From positions 1 to 41,473 of the IMG/VR virus record IMGVR_UViG_3300037245_000541: a stretch of 41,473 bases of DNA; one strand, 5' to 3'. This document shows positions 32,630 through 40,570 of the stretch, piece after piece. The notes beneath the pieces were generated by a model. That model was not told where the DNA came from and made no database searches. It saw nothing but the letters and a program-made list of their open reading frames with translations. The stretch comes from a virus. How positions within the stretch are numbered: the stretch's first letter is position 1; each line of letters begins with the position of its first letter. The position numbers were made by a program, and so were the translations under genes.

Positions 32630-35070
32630 TCTGTCTCACTCCAGTATTCTGCTTTACCTTTCTTGTCCCCTTCTAAGTGCTGGCCCATCTTGGCTCCTGC
32701 AGGGACTACGAATGTTCTTACCTCTCCATCATATGCCTTTACAGTCACAGGTATCTCCATTCTATCTACAACCATATCACTTAAGTACTCGTGACCTATT
32801 CTGTACTGAAAGAATATAGAGTCATGGATCTGAGCAAGTAGTTTAAAGTTAGGGCTGTACTTAGGGTTGATAGCTATGTCGTGGAATACGGATAAGAAGC
32901 CTTTGTTGAGGGTTTGTGCGTTTAAGGATTGCGGTGGGTGGGATATATAGGAGTTAAGTGCTGGTTTGGATTTACTTGGATCTGCGAAACAATAGCGAGC
33001 CCAGGCAGGCTTTCTATTTCCTGCGTTATCTTCTAGTTCATACTTCTTATTAGCAATTTCCTCTAATTCTTTAATTCTATCAGAGGCTGTCCAGTCCCAG
33101 TGGAAGGCAGTACTAACTAACATACTAGTCAGGCCTATCTCTCTTACTACACCTTTGTAGAATGTACCTTTAATACCAGGGTATAGTTTATGGAATTGTT
33201 CTAAGAGATGCTCAGCGACTTGTACATAAGACCAGAAGCGCGGCAGTCCTAGTAGTTGCTTAGCTCTAACTATGTTCTCTTCACCCATGGTATCAATTAA
33301 TACATAGGCTCCCATGTTATAGTTAGCGCCGTGGTTAACTGGCTTGCCTAGTGTTCTTAGTTCTTTAGTTACTTCATCAAAGGGTACACCAAAGAAACCT
33401 GATGCGTTTGATTTGTGGAAGTCAGGGCTATGCTCTACATTCTCTATGAGCTGTGCGTCACCTGAGATATAAGCTGTGTCCCTAGACTCTGCCTGTTCCA
33501 GATCCACTTCACATAACATGAAGCCAGGATCAGCTTTGAATGTCTGCTTAACTATCTTACCTCTAGGTATCTTCTGAATGTTATCTCCGCACCAGAAGTG
33601 GTGAGACTTAGAAGCTAGGCGGGAGCTGTCAGTACCGTGAGGGTTAAGGGAGTATAGAAAGCGGTGGCCTGTGCCGTCCATACGAGTGAACTCTTTACCT
33701 TCTGTCAGGTAGTTACTTATAAGAGTTCTAGCCTTACGCACATCTAATACTTTAGTAAGTATACGGGAGTTAAAGGGGTGACGGAACCTAGCTTTCTTAA
33801 TGTTCTTTTCATCTTGTGACTTAAGATCTTTACACCCTAGTATATTAAACAGAGCCTTCATATTAAGAGAGGACTTGACATTGAAGTTATGTCCGGCTGG
33901 AATACCTAGCATCTTATTAAGGCTACCGTTCTCCTTATCTATAATAGCTTGCTGCTCAGTCCTGGCTATCTCCATCTTACTCATGTCCCTGGCTATACCT
34001 GTCATCTCACACATGTGACAAGGGAAGGTAAGAGGGAACTCTAGGAGATAGTTATCTAGTGCATACTGTGGAGCCTCCAGAAGCATAGCGAGGAAAGCAT
34101 TACCAGTACCCCAAGTATCCAAGCCATTGTATTTATAGTACTCATACAAGTCATTAGTTTCTGATAGGTCTTTCCAGTACACTGCTTCTCGTATAAAGAA
34201 AGCGTTAAGAAATCCAAGGTCTTTAGGCAGCTCAGAATACCAACAGTGAAATAGAGTTGCAGTATCGTAAAGATAATTATAAACAGGTGCATTGTATCTA
34301 GCGAGGTAAGAAATGTCATACTTTCCATTTTGGAATACCTTAGGGGCTTTAAGTTCCCAGTTCCACTTACGCATGATAGCTAGGCTGTAGTCTGAGTTTA
34401 GAGGTAGCACTACTGTTATAGATCTAATACCTCCAGCCCCCTCTATACAAAAGCCAGTATAAGATAGGCAGCGGATAGTAGCATTCTCTCTAAAGGTTTC
34501 TATATCTATAGAGATAAGCTGACACTGAGAGAATGCAGCAAACTCTTCTTGCTCATTGCTAGCAGTAAGTATTTCGAATCCATTAAAGGGAGTGGGCTTA
34601 TACCATTTCTCTGGATTAGTCAGCTTACTTATCAGTCTGGTGGCTATGAACTTACCGTAGCTTACAGTGGATAGCTGCTTCAGTGGGGCTATGAATACTA
34701 TCTCTATATCAGGTGCTCCAGTATCAGTATCCAGGGAAGGTAGAGTGAAGTAAGATCCTGCATAGGAAGATAGTGCTGGCTTCTTTCTCTTGTCCCAGTG
34801 AAGTAGCTTCTCCAGTAGAGATACTGAGGTAGAGATAACTCGGGTTACTTTCTTAGCCTTGCAGTATATCTGTATCTGCGAGACCATGGTGATAGCTTCT
34901 ACTCTTACATAAGTAGTGACTGAACCTACGCAACTCTTAAGCTGAGGGAGGTAAGCCTTATCTTCAAAGGTGCCCCAGAATAGTATAGCATCATCAGCTA
35001 CTTGAGGGTTAGCTTCTTGTTCTGCACGGAGCTTAGCAATGTGAGCTTTGATATCTATCTTAGGTTTCAT
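32626..35070 (-). CDS. Family A DNA polymerase with 3'-5' exonuclease
   Basis: Replicative polymerase of 814 residues. The exonuclease domain has SIDIET (D189, E191), FQNGKYD (D252) and YKYNGLD (D318). The polymerase domain has motif A EVDLEQAESR (D523), motif B around R572-TLGK576-PVNHGANY584, and motif C AQIHDSIF (H749-D750). Motif B carries His580 where E. coli Pol I has Phe762, and motif C has HDS rather than HDE. The first 170 residues lack the Pol I 5' nuclease. AGGTG precedes the ATG, which overlaps the previous gene by 11 bp. Confidence 0.93.
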   Translation of the reverse strand: MKPKIDIKAHIAKLRAEQEANPQVADDAILFWGTFEDKAYLPQLKSCVGSVTTYVRVEAITMVSQIQIYCKAKKVTRVISTSVSLLEKLLHWDKRKKPALSSYAGSYFTLPSLDTDTGAPDIEIVFIAPLKQLSTVSYGKFIATRLISKLTNPEKWYKPTPFNGFEILTASNEQEEFAAFSQCQLISIDIETFRENATIRCLSYTGFCIEGAGGIRSITVVLPLNSDYSLAIMRKWNWELKAPKVFQNGKYDISYLARYNAPVYNYLYDTATLFHCWYSELPKDLGFLNAFFIREAVYWKDLSETNDLYEYYKYNGLDTWGTGNAFLAMLLEAPQYALDNYLLEFPLTFPCHMCEMTGIARDMSKMEIARTEQQAIIDKENGSLNKMLGIPAGHNFNVKSSLNMKALFNILGCKDLKSQDEKNIKKARFRHPFNSRILTKVLDVRKARTLISNYLTEGKEFTRMDGTGHRFLYSLNPHGTDSSRLASKSHHFWCGDNIQKIPRGKIVKQTFKADPGFMLCEVDLEQAESRDTAYISGDAQLIENVEHSPDFHKSNASGFFGVPFDEVTKELRTLGKPVNHGANYNMGAYVLIDTMGEENIVRAKQLLGLPRFWSYVQVAEHLLEQFHKLYPGIKGTFYKGVVREIGLTSMLVSTAFHWDWTASDRIKELEEIANKKYELEDNAGNRKPAWARYCFADPSKSKPALNSYISHPPQSLNAQTLNKGFLSVFHDIAINPKYSPNFKLLAQIHDSIFFQYRIGHEYLSDMVVDRMEIPVTVKAYDGEVRTFVVPAGAKMGQHLEGDKKGKAEYWSETE

Positions 35071-35410
35071 TAGCTGGGCACCTGCTTGGACAAGGAGAGT
35101 TTCTAAGGTTATCTAGACCTTGCTCGCCACATACCTGACACTCCAACCTAGGCTTAAAGGGGCCTTGAGGCTTACTAACAACCTCATGCTTCTTAGCTGC
35201 TCTCTCATTCAGTTCATCCAGCTCTAATGACAGCCTAGGTATCAAGAACTCTAAGGTAGATCTGTCTAGCAGAGCCCTAGCTTGGGCAGGAAAACCTCCA
35301 GCAGGCTCAGGCTTATCAGTCAAAACTAATACAGACAGTCCTTTAAACTTTCCTCCAGTTACCGGATGTATCTCTATATGCTCCTTCTGTGAATTTAATA
35401 TCATGCTCAT
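35060..35410 (-). CDS. Small protein with C-terminal zinc-ribbon-like cysteines, 116 aa
   Basis: AGGA lies seven bases before the ATG. The C terminus contains CQVCGEQGLDNLRNSPCPSRC, a CxxC...CxxxC arrangement that probably binds zinc. The centre is helical (STLEFLIPRLSLELDELNERA). It ends 11 bp inside the polymerase gene, so the two are coupled. A polymerase accessory role is inferred from position; no family is recognised. Confidence 0.65.
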   Translation of the reverse strand: MSMILNSQKEHIEIHPVTGGKFKGLSVLVLTDKPEPAGGFPAQARALLDRSTLEFLIPRLSLELDELNERAAKKHEVVSKPQGPFKPRLECQVCGEQGLDNLRNSPCPSRCPANET

Positions 35411-35519
35411 AATTCTATCCTATTATTTGTGAGAATATGGGTAGTGCTTATACTAGAAAACCCCGCGCTAGGAATTAACCTAAGGCAGGGTATAGAGTGT
35501 AGCTAGGTAGCTATTAGAC

Positions 35520-35945
35520 TTAGATTACTTGTATCTCTTTAACATTCATGTACACTTGAGAAGGGTCTTTCTTGTTAACTCGCTGGTTGCTAACGATAAG
35601 CACCTCAACATCTTTAACACCTTCAACAATATCACGGAGAGATGTTAGACCTAAGGCTTCAGCAAAAGGAGCGGCGCACTTCTTAAAGTTACCTAGTCCA
35701 AACTCATTATCAAGCATGAACATAACATTAGAAGTATCGCCTTCTTTAGGTACTTCAGCTTCTGGATCTTCAAGCTCTACTAACTCAAGGTAAACAAAGT
35801 TAAGCTTGATAACATCTTTGCCGTTAACCTTATCCATTGCGAAAGAGGCTAAGACTTTATGGGCACCGGCAGCGTAAGGAGTAAAGCTAGGAAGATCTTT
35901 CAAGTCATCAAGGGTAGCGTCTAATAAGTTATCTAATTCTGACAT
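35520..35945 (-). CDS. Candidate single-stranded DNA-binding protein, 141 aa
   Basis: A small protein with an acidic N terminus, then a beta-rich core (HKVLASFAMDK, DVIKLNFVYLEL, NVMFMLDNEFG, VEVLIVSNQRV, VYMNVKEIQVI) consistent with an OB fold, interrupted by a helix. It lies between polymerase and the Sak4-like ATPase genes; Sak4 annealases in other phages work with a cognate SSB. No diagnostic signature is visible, so the call rests on fold pattern and context. It is preceded by a 147-bp AT-rich gap likely to contain its promoter. Confidence 0.5.
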   Translation of the reverse strand: MSELDNLLDATLDDLKDLPSFTPYAAGAHKVLASFAMDKVNGKDVIKLNFVYLELVELEDPEAEVPKEGDTSNVMFMLDNEFGLGNFKKCAAPFAEALGLTSLRDIVEGVKDVEVLIVSNQRVNKKDPSQVYMNVKEIQVI

Positions 35946-36092
35946 AATTAACTCTCTTTAATAAGTAATAGTAATATAAGAATACATGTATAAGATTATA
36001 TATGTATGTATAGGTAGTAAGCAGTATACTATTTATTTACGAAGTCCCGATATACTAGCGGTAACTTAAATCTTTTCTTTGCCTAGTTTAGG
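35946..36092 (-). promoter_or_regulatory. AT-rich gap with candidate promoter for the SSB/polymerase segment
   Basis: The minus strand has a perfect TATAAT at 36000-35995, about 50 bases before the ATG of the 141-residue gene, but no good -35 at 17 bp. The gap also carries TATAGGTAGTAAG (36009-36021 on +), identical to 2199-2211 in the candidate origin region, and AATAGTATACT on the minus strand, which recurs with one change (AATAGTATATT) in the next gap at 36447-36543. These shared words may be promoter or activator elements. Confidence 0.4.
36009..36021 (+). repeat. 13-bp dispersed repeat TATAGGTAGTAAG (copy 2)
   Basis: Identical to 2199-2211. It lies just upstream (in the leftward sense) of a TATAAT at 36000-35995, so the repeat could mark a promoter or activator site used by the leftward genes. 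Confidence 0.55.
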
Positions 36093-36446
36093 CTAGGTAT
36101 TTATATGAGGTAACTCTGTACAGCCGTACCAACCAGGCTTCTCTAACCTATATGCTGCAGGCTGATGATTCCAGTTGGTTGTTTCTGTATAGGCTAAGGG
36201 GTGTACCATTCTAGTACTTAGCCAGCGAGCCCAGCTAAACTCTGAGATAACCTCAACTTTACTGACCTCCATTGGGCTAGCTTGGCCTATTAAGGACAGT
36301 CTTATATCCTGTGCACCATAGTCAGGGTGACTGTAAACTTCCTTATGGAAGGTAGATAGAGCATACCAACCTATAAAGAAAAAGGATACAGCTACCATTA
36401 CTACAGTTAGCAAGAAGTTTCTAGGTCTAATACGAGTAATAGACAT
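36093..36446 (-). CDS. Small membrane protein with N-terminal anchor, 117 aa
   Basis: AGGAG lies seven bases before the ATG. A basic N terminus (RIRPRN) precedes one membrane segment (FLLTVVMVAVSFFFIGWYAL), so the remaining 80 residues would lie in the periplasm. That domain is Trp/His-rich and shows no catalytic motif. It is an unexpected membrane gene in the middle of the replication block. Superinfection exclusion is a possibility without evidence. Confidence 0.62.
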   Translation of the reverse strand: MSITRIRPRNFLLTVVMVAVSFFFIGWYALSTFHKEVYSHPDYGAQDIRLSLIGQASPMEVSKVEVISEFSWARWLSTRMVHPLAYTETTNWNHQPAAYRLEKPGWYGCTELPHINT

Positions 36447-36543
36447 TTCATCTCCTGTAGTTAGGGTTAGTGAGTTAAAATGAATAATATACTATTTTGC
36501 TTTGTTAGCAGCTCGGTATATAAGCGAACCAAAAGGATAAATG

Positions 36544-37440
36544 TTATTTCTTTTTAAGTCTGTCTAGTATGCTGCTAGTGCTAGAGCTTACAGTTTTCTT
36601 AGCTGCTAAGGCAGGGGTAGCCATACCCTTATACAGTTCAGGTTTAAAGATCTGTAGTAAGCTACCTTCCTCAGAGTCTTCTAGTGCTACACCAGTTCTA
36701 CTACCTGTAAGTATGGTAGTTGCATAGGTACTAGAGCTAGAGAACACATGCTTCTTATTCTTTCTCTCTGCATAGATAACATGATCAAAGTATTTAGATA
36801 TGTTACGAGAGAAGGAGCGGGTACCGCCTACAGGTACTAAGGTTTTCTTCTTACCTTCAGTCTCAACTTCAGCTTCATGAGAGATAACAATCACATTGTA
36901 CTTAGCTTGCTGAATGTGAGAGAGGAAGATATCAAGTAGCTTACCTAGGTTCCCCCAGTCATCATAGTCCAGCTTGTAATCATCCGGCTTACCCTTAGTG
37001 ATATGAGCAATAGCTGAGTTAGATAGCTGAGTAAGAGAGTCAAAGACTACCACAGTATTGTGATCTAAGGAGTCAAGATCTACAGAGGTAAAGTAACCTT
37101 CATCTGTAGTAGCTTCATCATCCTTCTGCGCTCTCAAACATATAGCACACTTAACTTTACCGTGCTCTTCACATATCTCTACTGGGCCTTTAATTATCTT
37201 AAGACAGGTCTCAATAGCTATAGGGTAAGATCGGGTGTCAGGCAGGTTAATCAACTCTATGTTATCTTGCCATTCTTCAGGTAGTTGGAACAGAGTTTCA
37301 TGTCCGTTCTCCATATCTACCCATAGAACTTTGTAATGCTCAGCTAGCTTACCTGCTATTAAAGACTTACCTGTCTTAGGTCCACCGTAGATTATACAGC
37401 GGTGAGTCTGGGATGCTTTCTTAGTACTTAACTTAGCCAT
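36544..37440 (-). CDS. Sak4-like RecA-fold ATPase (single-strand annealing/recombination)
   Basis: Walker A GGPKTGKS lies at residues 19-26, Walker B VVVFD at 130-134, followed by VIVISHEAE (about 183-191) and the loop VGGTRSFSRNISKYFDHVIY typical of the Sak4/AAA_24 class of phage RecA-like ATPases, which anneal single strands and act with an SSB. An insertion at 87-102 carries C90, H93, C98 and C101, a possible zinc site. The C terminus is Ser/Lys-rich. The ATG overlaps the upstream stop by one base, with GAGGAG upstream. Confidence 0.78.
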   Translation of the reverse strand: MAKLSTKKASQTHRCIIYGGPKTGKSLIAGKLAEHYKVLWVDMENGHETLFQLPEEWQDNIELINLPDTRSYPIAIETCLKIIKGPVEICEEHGKVKCAICLRAQKDDEATTDEGYFTSVDLDSLDHNTVVVFDSLTQLSNSAIAHITKGKPDDYKLDYDDWGNLGKLLDIFLSHIQQAKYNVIVISHEAEVETEGKKKTLVPVGGTRSFSRNISKYFDHVIYAERKNKKHVFSSSSTYATTILTGSRTGVALEDSEEGSLLQIFKPELYKGMATPALAAKKTVSSSTSSILDRLKKK

Positions 37441-37736
37441 TAGTTCTCCTCTATACTTATAGGGTAGCCGTTAATAGTATCACTAGTTGCCATACTCTCT
37501 AGGATGCGCTCTGTTAGGATTGCTGCTATTTTCTCTGCTGCGTCCTTTCTTAGCTTCATTACTGTTCTTACAGCGGGGGCAGCTTGAACTTCATCCCCTA
37601 CTATTGAAGCTATAAAAGGATCATCTGATACACGCAACGGATCAAAGGCTTGTATAAAAGGATCTTCTACCTGCATAGCTGCAGCATAATACTCTCTACC
37701 TAAAGCTAGGGTAGCTGTCAGGGTTAGCTTAGCCAT
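37440..37736 (-). CDS. Small hypothetical protein, 98 aa
   Basis: Lies between two coupled genes: its ATG follows directly on the TAG of the upstream gene, and its stop overlaps the ATPase ATG by one base. The product is helical and Ala-rich, with no motif. It is probably an accessory to the recombination ATPase by position alone. Confidence 0.65.
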   Translation of the reverse strand: MAKLTLTATLALGREYYAAAMQVEDPFIQAFDPLRVSDDPFIASIVGDEVQAAPAVRTVMKLRKDAAEKIAAILTERILESMATSDTINGYPISIEEN

Positions 37737-38480
37737 CTATTCCCCATCTCCTACATCTGCACTAGCAGGCTCTGTTATATCAGCCATGAACTCAGCATGG
37801 TACATAGGTTCATAAGCTAAGCCGCCCAGCTCTTCAATCTTCTTATTCATTATTACGTCCCAGACACAGACTGTATTGTTTTCTAAGTCCAGGTTAGAGC
37901 ATAACTTCTTAGGTATCCATACTTCGTGCGGTTCATTCTCTGCATCAGTTAAGACTACTAACAGAGCGCCAGCCTTAGGACCTTCTCTATCTTTAGTGGA
38001 GGCACATAGCTCATCAAAGGCAATTACGAGTGAGTCTTTTAAGCGGTGAGCTTCTATCTCTACCTTACATATAGTAGAGTACTGAGGAACAGGCTCTTCT
38101 ACTAAGGGAGGACAAGCGCGGTCAGTATCTAGCGGGAGGTCTATCTGCTCTCCTACTGCCGGATCTGTTAGGCTATCATTGTGCATAGTGTGACTCTCTT
38201 TTAGTGTGAGTGGAAATGGGTTGAAGTATCTTACAGGGTAAGTATCAGGTACAGGCATTATAAACCCGTCAGCTATAAGCTTAAACATAGTTACTAACTC
38301 TTTTATTCTGTTCCTGCATATAAGAAATTTAATATCATTATTTTCTATCTCGCTCTCTGTTATGTACATAAGGGTAGGGTAATGATGGCGCAGGGTAGAG
38401 TTGAGATGTTTTCTAGTTTTTACTGTCTCTAAGTTATCTAGCAGTCTCTCAACCTCAGCATCCATATTAAAGGATCTCAT
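37737..38480 (-). CDS. Hypothetical phage protein, 247 aa
   Basis: The first 80 residues are helical and basic (EVERLLDNLETVKTRKHLNS), then a Pro/Asp-rich linker, then a mixed alpha/beta domain (SLVIAFDELCAS, GALLVVLTDAENEPHEVWI). No catalytic motif is visible. It starts 5 bp after the upstream stop, with AGGA 12 bases upstream, so expression may rely on coupling. It sits between the nuclease and Sak4 genes. Function unknown. Confidence 0.68.
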   Translation of the reverse strand: MRSFNMDAEVERLLDNLETVKTRKHLNSTLRHHYPTLMYITESEIENNDIKFLICRNRIKELVTMFKLIADGFIMPVPDTYPVRYFNPFPLTLKESHTMHNDSLTDPAVGEQIDLPLDTDRACPPLVEEPVPQYSTICKVEIEAHRLKDSLVIAFDELCASTKDREGPKAGALLVVLTDAENEPHEVWIPKKLCSNLDLENNTVCVWDVIMNKKIEELGGLAYEPMYHAEFMADITEPASADVGDGE

Positions 38481-38485
38481 GGTTA

Positions 38486-38716
38486 CTATAGATCCTTAGG
38501 GTCATCATTACCTTTGTACTTATTTGCGATACGGCAGTTGTAGATGTAGAGGATTCCACATATAGGCCAGATCACTACAGTAACAGGTAACTGCCATAGT
38601 AAGCCGCGCCCTATTCTCTTTAGTCCAAACCTACTGAAGCGTACGGTTAGTGCGAAAGTTACTATCAAACCTACTAAGGTATAGGCTAGGATAGCTGTTA
38701 GTACATAAGGGCTCAT
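38486..38716 (-). CDS. Small membrane protein with two membrane segments, 76 aa
   Basis: Residues 5-25 (VLTAILAYTLVGLIVTFALTV) and about 40-60 (LWQLPVTVVIWPICGILYIY) are hydrophobic, joined by a strongly basic loop (RFSRFGLKRIGR) that should face the cytoplasm, placing both ends outside. AGGAG precedes the ATG. It lies 3 bp after the nuclease gene. Function unknown; a holin-like size, but the location among replication genes argues for another role. Confidence 0.62.
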   Translation of the reverse strand: MSPYVLTAILAYTLVGLIVTFALTVRFSRFGLKRIGRGLLWQLPVTVVIWPICGILYIYNCRIANKYKGNDDPKDL

Positions 38717-38719
38717 ATT

Positions 38720-39799
38720 CTATTCTCCTTTCTTTATTTGCGCAGCTACTAAGGTATAGAAATCTACAACGAATTGATACGTAGTATCTGCTTCTTTTAT
38801 GTCAGCTACAATCTTAGTAGTCAACGGCTTAACTAAGTTCTCTGTAGACATACCACAAAGACCTAAGTATTCACACTCTCTAAAGAAGTCAAAGCAAGAC
38901 TCGCCATGCATAGGGAATGTATCATAGCTAGCATAGAGCCCTATCATTTCAGAGTCTATCAGAAGTTCTTGTAACCAGATAGCTCGCTGAAGTAAGGACT
39001 TCTTAAAGGGTAGCTCTACATACTTCATAGACTTAGATTCATATACTAAGTATAGGACAGTGTAAGAAGACATAGAAGGGAATAGAACATCTAGTACTAC
39101 TGAGTAACCTAGTGCCTGACCTGAGTTCTTATAGGTAGCTGACTGCGCTGTACCTGAGGTAGTCTTAAGCTCTAGTACCAGTATCTCCCCTGAAGTCTTA
39201 TGTCTTAGTACCACATCAACAAAGCCACGGTACTTAAAGCCTTCAGGTAAATTTATTTGAAAGGATAGCTCTGTAGCTGGCTTACCTTTATAGTATACTA
39301 ACTCATAGTCAGCCAGTATACCTTGATCTTTGATAGATGCAAACTTCTGTACTGCGAACACTGCTAACCAGAAAGACTTCTTCTGTCTAGGGTTGTTATC
39401 TAAGAGGTCTACGTCCCAGGCTAAGAAGGTATCTAGTATAGATTCATCTAAAGACTTACCTTCCATGTAGCTCTGTATACCTACGCCTACTGCTGTACCA
39501 TAAGCAAAGGTAACACCCTGCTCTATATCTTTATCAGGATCACCTGCTACCTTAGAGCTACTAAGGCGGTACAGCTGGTACTTTCTAGGACACTTATGCA
39601 TGGTAGTACGAGAGGAGTGAGAGATAAGTTTAAGTCTAGGATCTAACTCACCTTCTTGTATCTGAACTACCTCTATCTTAGCAAGGGGAGTCATACTCTC
39701 TGCGGCTATTGCTGCATCTAAGTCTAAGCCTAACTCATCTGATACTGCAGCGGTACTATCTAAGGCTTCATCAAGTAAGGCTTCTAAATCTAGTGACAT
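38720..39799 (-). CDS. Cas4/RecB-like PD-(D/E)XK nuclease with probable iron-sulfur cluster
   Basis: DNA end-processing nuclease, likely acting in recombination or replication. The core motif GFVDVV...VLELKTTSG gives D195, E210 and K212 (PD-(D/E)XK). C70 in HKCPRKYQLY and the C-terminal trio C302, C309, C315 (ESCFDFFRECEYLGLC) match the four cysteines that hold a 4Fe-4S cluster in Cas4 and AddB. The N-terminal motif that normally has His (GxxxH) reads YGTAVGVG, so the His is missing. The first 50 residues are acidic and variable. Confidence 0.8.
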   Translation of the reverse strand: MSLDLEALLDEALDSTAAVSDELGLDLDAAIAAESMTPLAKIEVVQIQEGELDPRLKLISHSSRTTMHKCPRKYQLYRLSSSKVAGDPDKDIEQGVTFAYGTAVGVGIQSYMEGKSLDESILDTFLAWDVDLLDNNPRQKKSFWLAVFAVQKFASIKDQGILADYELVYYKGKPATELSFQINLPEGFKYRGFVDVVLRHKTSGEILVLELKTTSGTAQSATYKNSGQALGYSVVLDVLFPSMSSYTVLYLVYESKSMKYVELPFKKSLLQRAIWLQELLIDSEMIGLYASYDTFPMHGESCFDFFRECEYLGLCGMSTENLVKPLTTKIVADIKEADTTYQFVVDFYTLVAAQIKKGE

Positions 39800-39847
39800 T
39801 ATGTTTTACCTTAGTAGTATAGTATTAGGTAATGGATGTAAGGGAAT

Positions 39848-39922
39848 TGGCTGTAGTGGTAGGGCTCGAACCTACTACGACACCTATAGTGTGACGCTTT
39901 ACCATGTTAAGTCTACACTACA
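39848..39922 (-). tRNA. tRNA-like gene with encoded CCA, irregular D and anticodon arms
   Basis: Read on the minus strand from 39922: the acceptor stem TGTAGTG pairs perfectly with CACTACA, followed by discriminator G and an encoded CCA (39850-39848). The T arm is canonical: GTAGG, loop TTCGAGC, CCTAC. The D arm holds only a CTT/AAG core with GG in the loop. The anticodon arm GTCAC-ACTATAG-GTGTC has one T-T mismatch; a 7-base loop would give anticodon UAU (Ile, AUA) but C at position 33, while a one-base shift gives U33 and AUA. The variable region is short. It may be a degenerate tRNA or a tRNA mimic. Confidence 0.6.
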
Positions 39923-40180
39923 TTAATTAGGGGTCCTGTATCGCACAGCGGACTAGACTGCTCACAAGGTAGGAAGACCTTTGCACTTCAGGCTTACCGG
40001 CTAGGGTAAAAACTAAATTATTTTCAGAGTTTTTAGCAGATACTATGTAAGCATACCGCTTGTAAGGTACGATCCTTACCTTGAGACGTGGCAGAAAGTT
40101 GGTCTCTTATCCCTTTTTAATTTTTTATACACAGAGAAGAAGATGCGCAGGTATAACTCAGTGTTAGTTCCTACCGGAAA
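39923..40180 (-). ncRNA. Hairpin-rich gene-free segment beside the tRNA-like gene
   Basis: No credible ORF. Five hairpins are visible: 39933-39939/39945-39953 (7 bp with a GC bulge), 39966-39970/39977-39981 (AAGGT/ACCTT), 39994-39998/40005-40009 (TTACC/GGTAA), 40062-40067/40074-40079 (GTAAGG/CCTTAC) and 40083-40087/40102-40106 (GAGAC/GTCTC). T runs follow the last on the + strand (40114-40126). A further bulged hairpin (40164-40184) overlaps the stop of the next gene. This could be a leader or processing segment of the tRNA-like transcript, or a separate RNA; the strand is uncertain. Confidence 0.4.
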
Positions 40181-40570
40181 CTAAGCTAGGCTAGCTAGGG
40201 CTAATGCTTTCTGTACTCTAGCTAACTCATCTACATACATATCACCTATCCAACCGTAACTAGGTACGAGTGCTATAGCTAACTGCTGTAAGGCATATGT
40301 ATTTAGCATTGCTGGTATAGTAAAGCTTAGGTCTATCTGGCGCGGGTATATATGTAACTGGTAGTCTATAGGTATCTGGTTACCATTAGTAAGCCAGGAT
40401 ACTAAGATCTTAAAGCCGTCCATATGATTTATATAACACTCGTGAGATGCTTTATTATATATGGCGGCTAAGGTAGTGATGGTAGGGCTGGCTGTGTTAT
40501 CAGAGAACAGGATAGAGTCTTTCTTATCTGCTGCTATCTTTGCTTTCAAGGCTGCTAGTGCGTTGCTCAA
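40181..40570 (-). CDS. Hypothetical protein, 129 aa, TTG start
   Basis: The first codon is TTG at 40570, supported by AAGAAGG nine bases upstream; no ATG lies near. The start lies 47 bp inside the upstream 52-residue gene in another frame. The protein has an Ala/Lys-rich helix, then a mixed core (FKILVSWLTNGNQIPIDY, HIYPRQIDLSFTIP) and an Ala/Leu-rich C-terminal helix. Family unknown. A bulged hairpin covers its stop codon. Confidence 0.6.
   Translation of the reverse strand: MSNALAALKAKIAADKKDSILFSDNTASPTITTLAAIYNKASHECYINHMDGFKILVSWLTNGNQIPIDYQLHIYPRQIDLSFTIPAMLNTYALQQLAIALVPSYGWIGDMYVDELARVQKALALASLA

Noticed and set aside
34056-34328. Leftward 90-codon ORF inside the DNA polymerase gene
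   Set aside because: Out-of-frame on the same strand inside the exonuclease coding region; the polymerase frame shows clear motifs and no frameshift.
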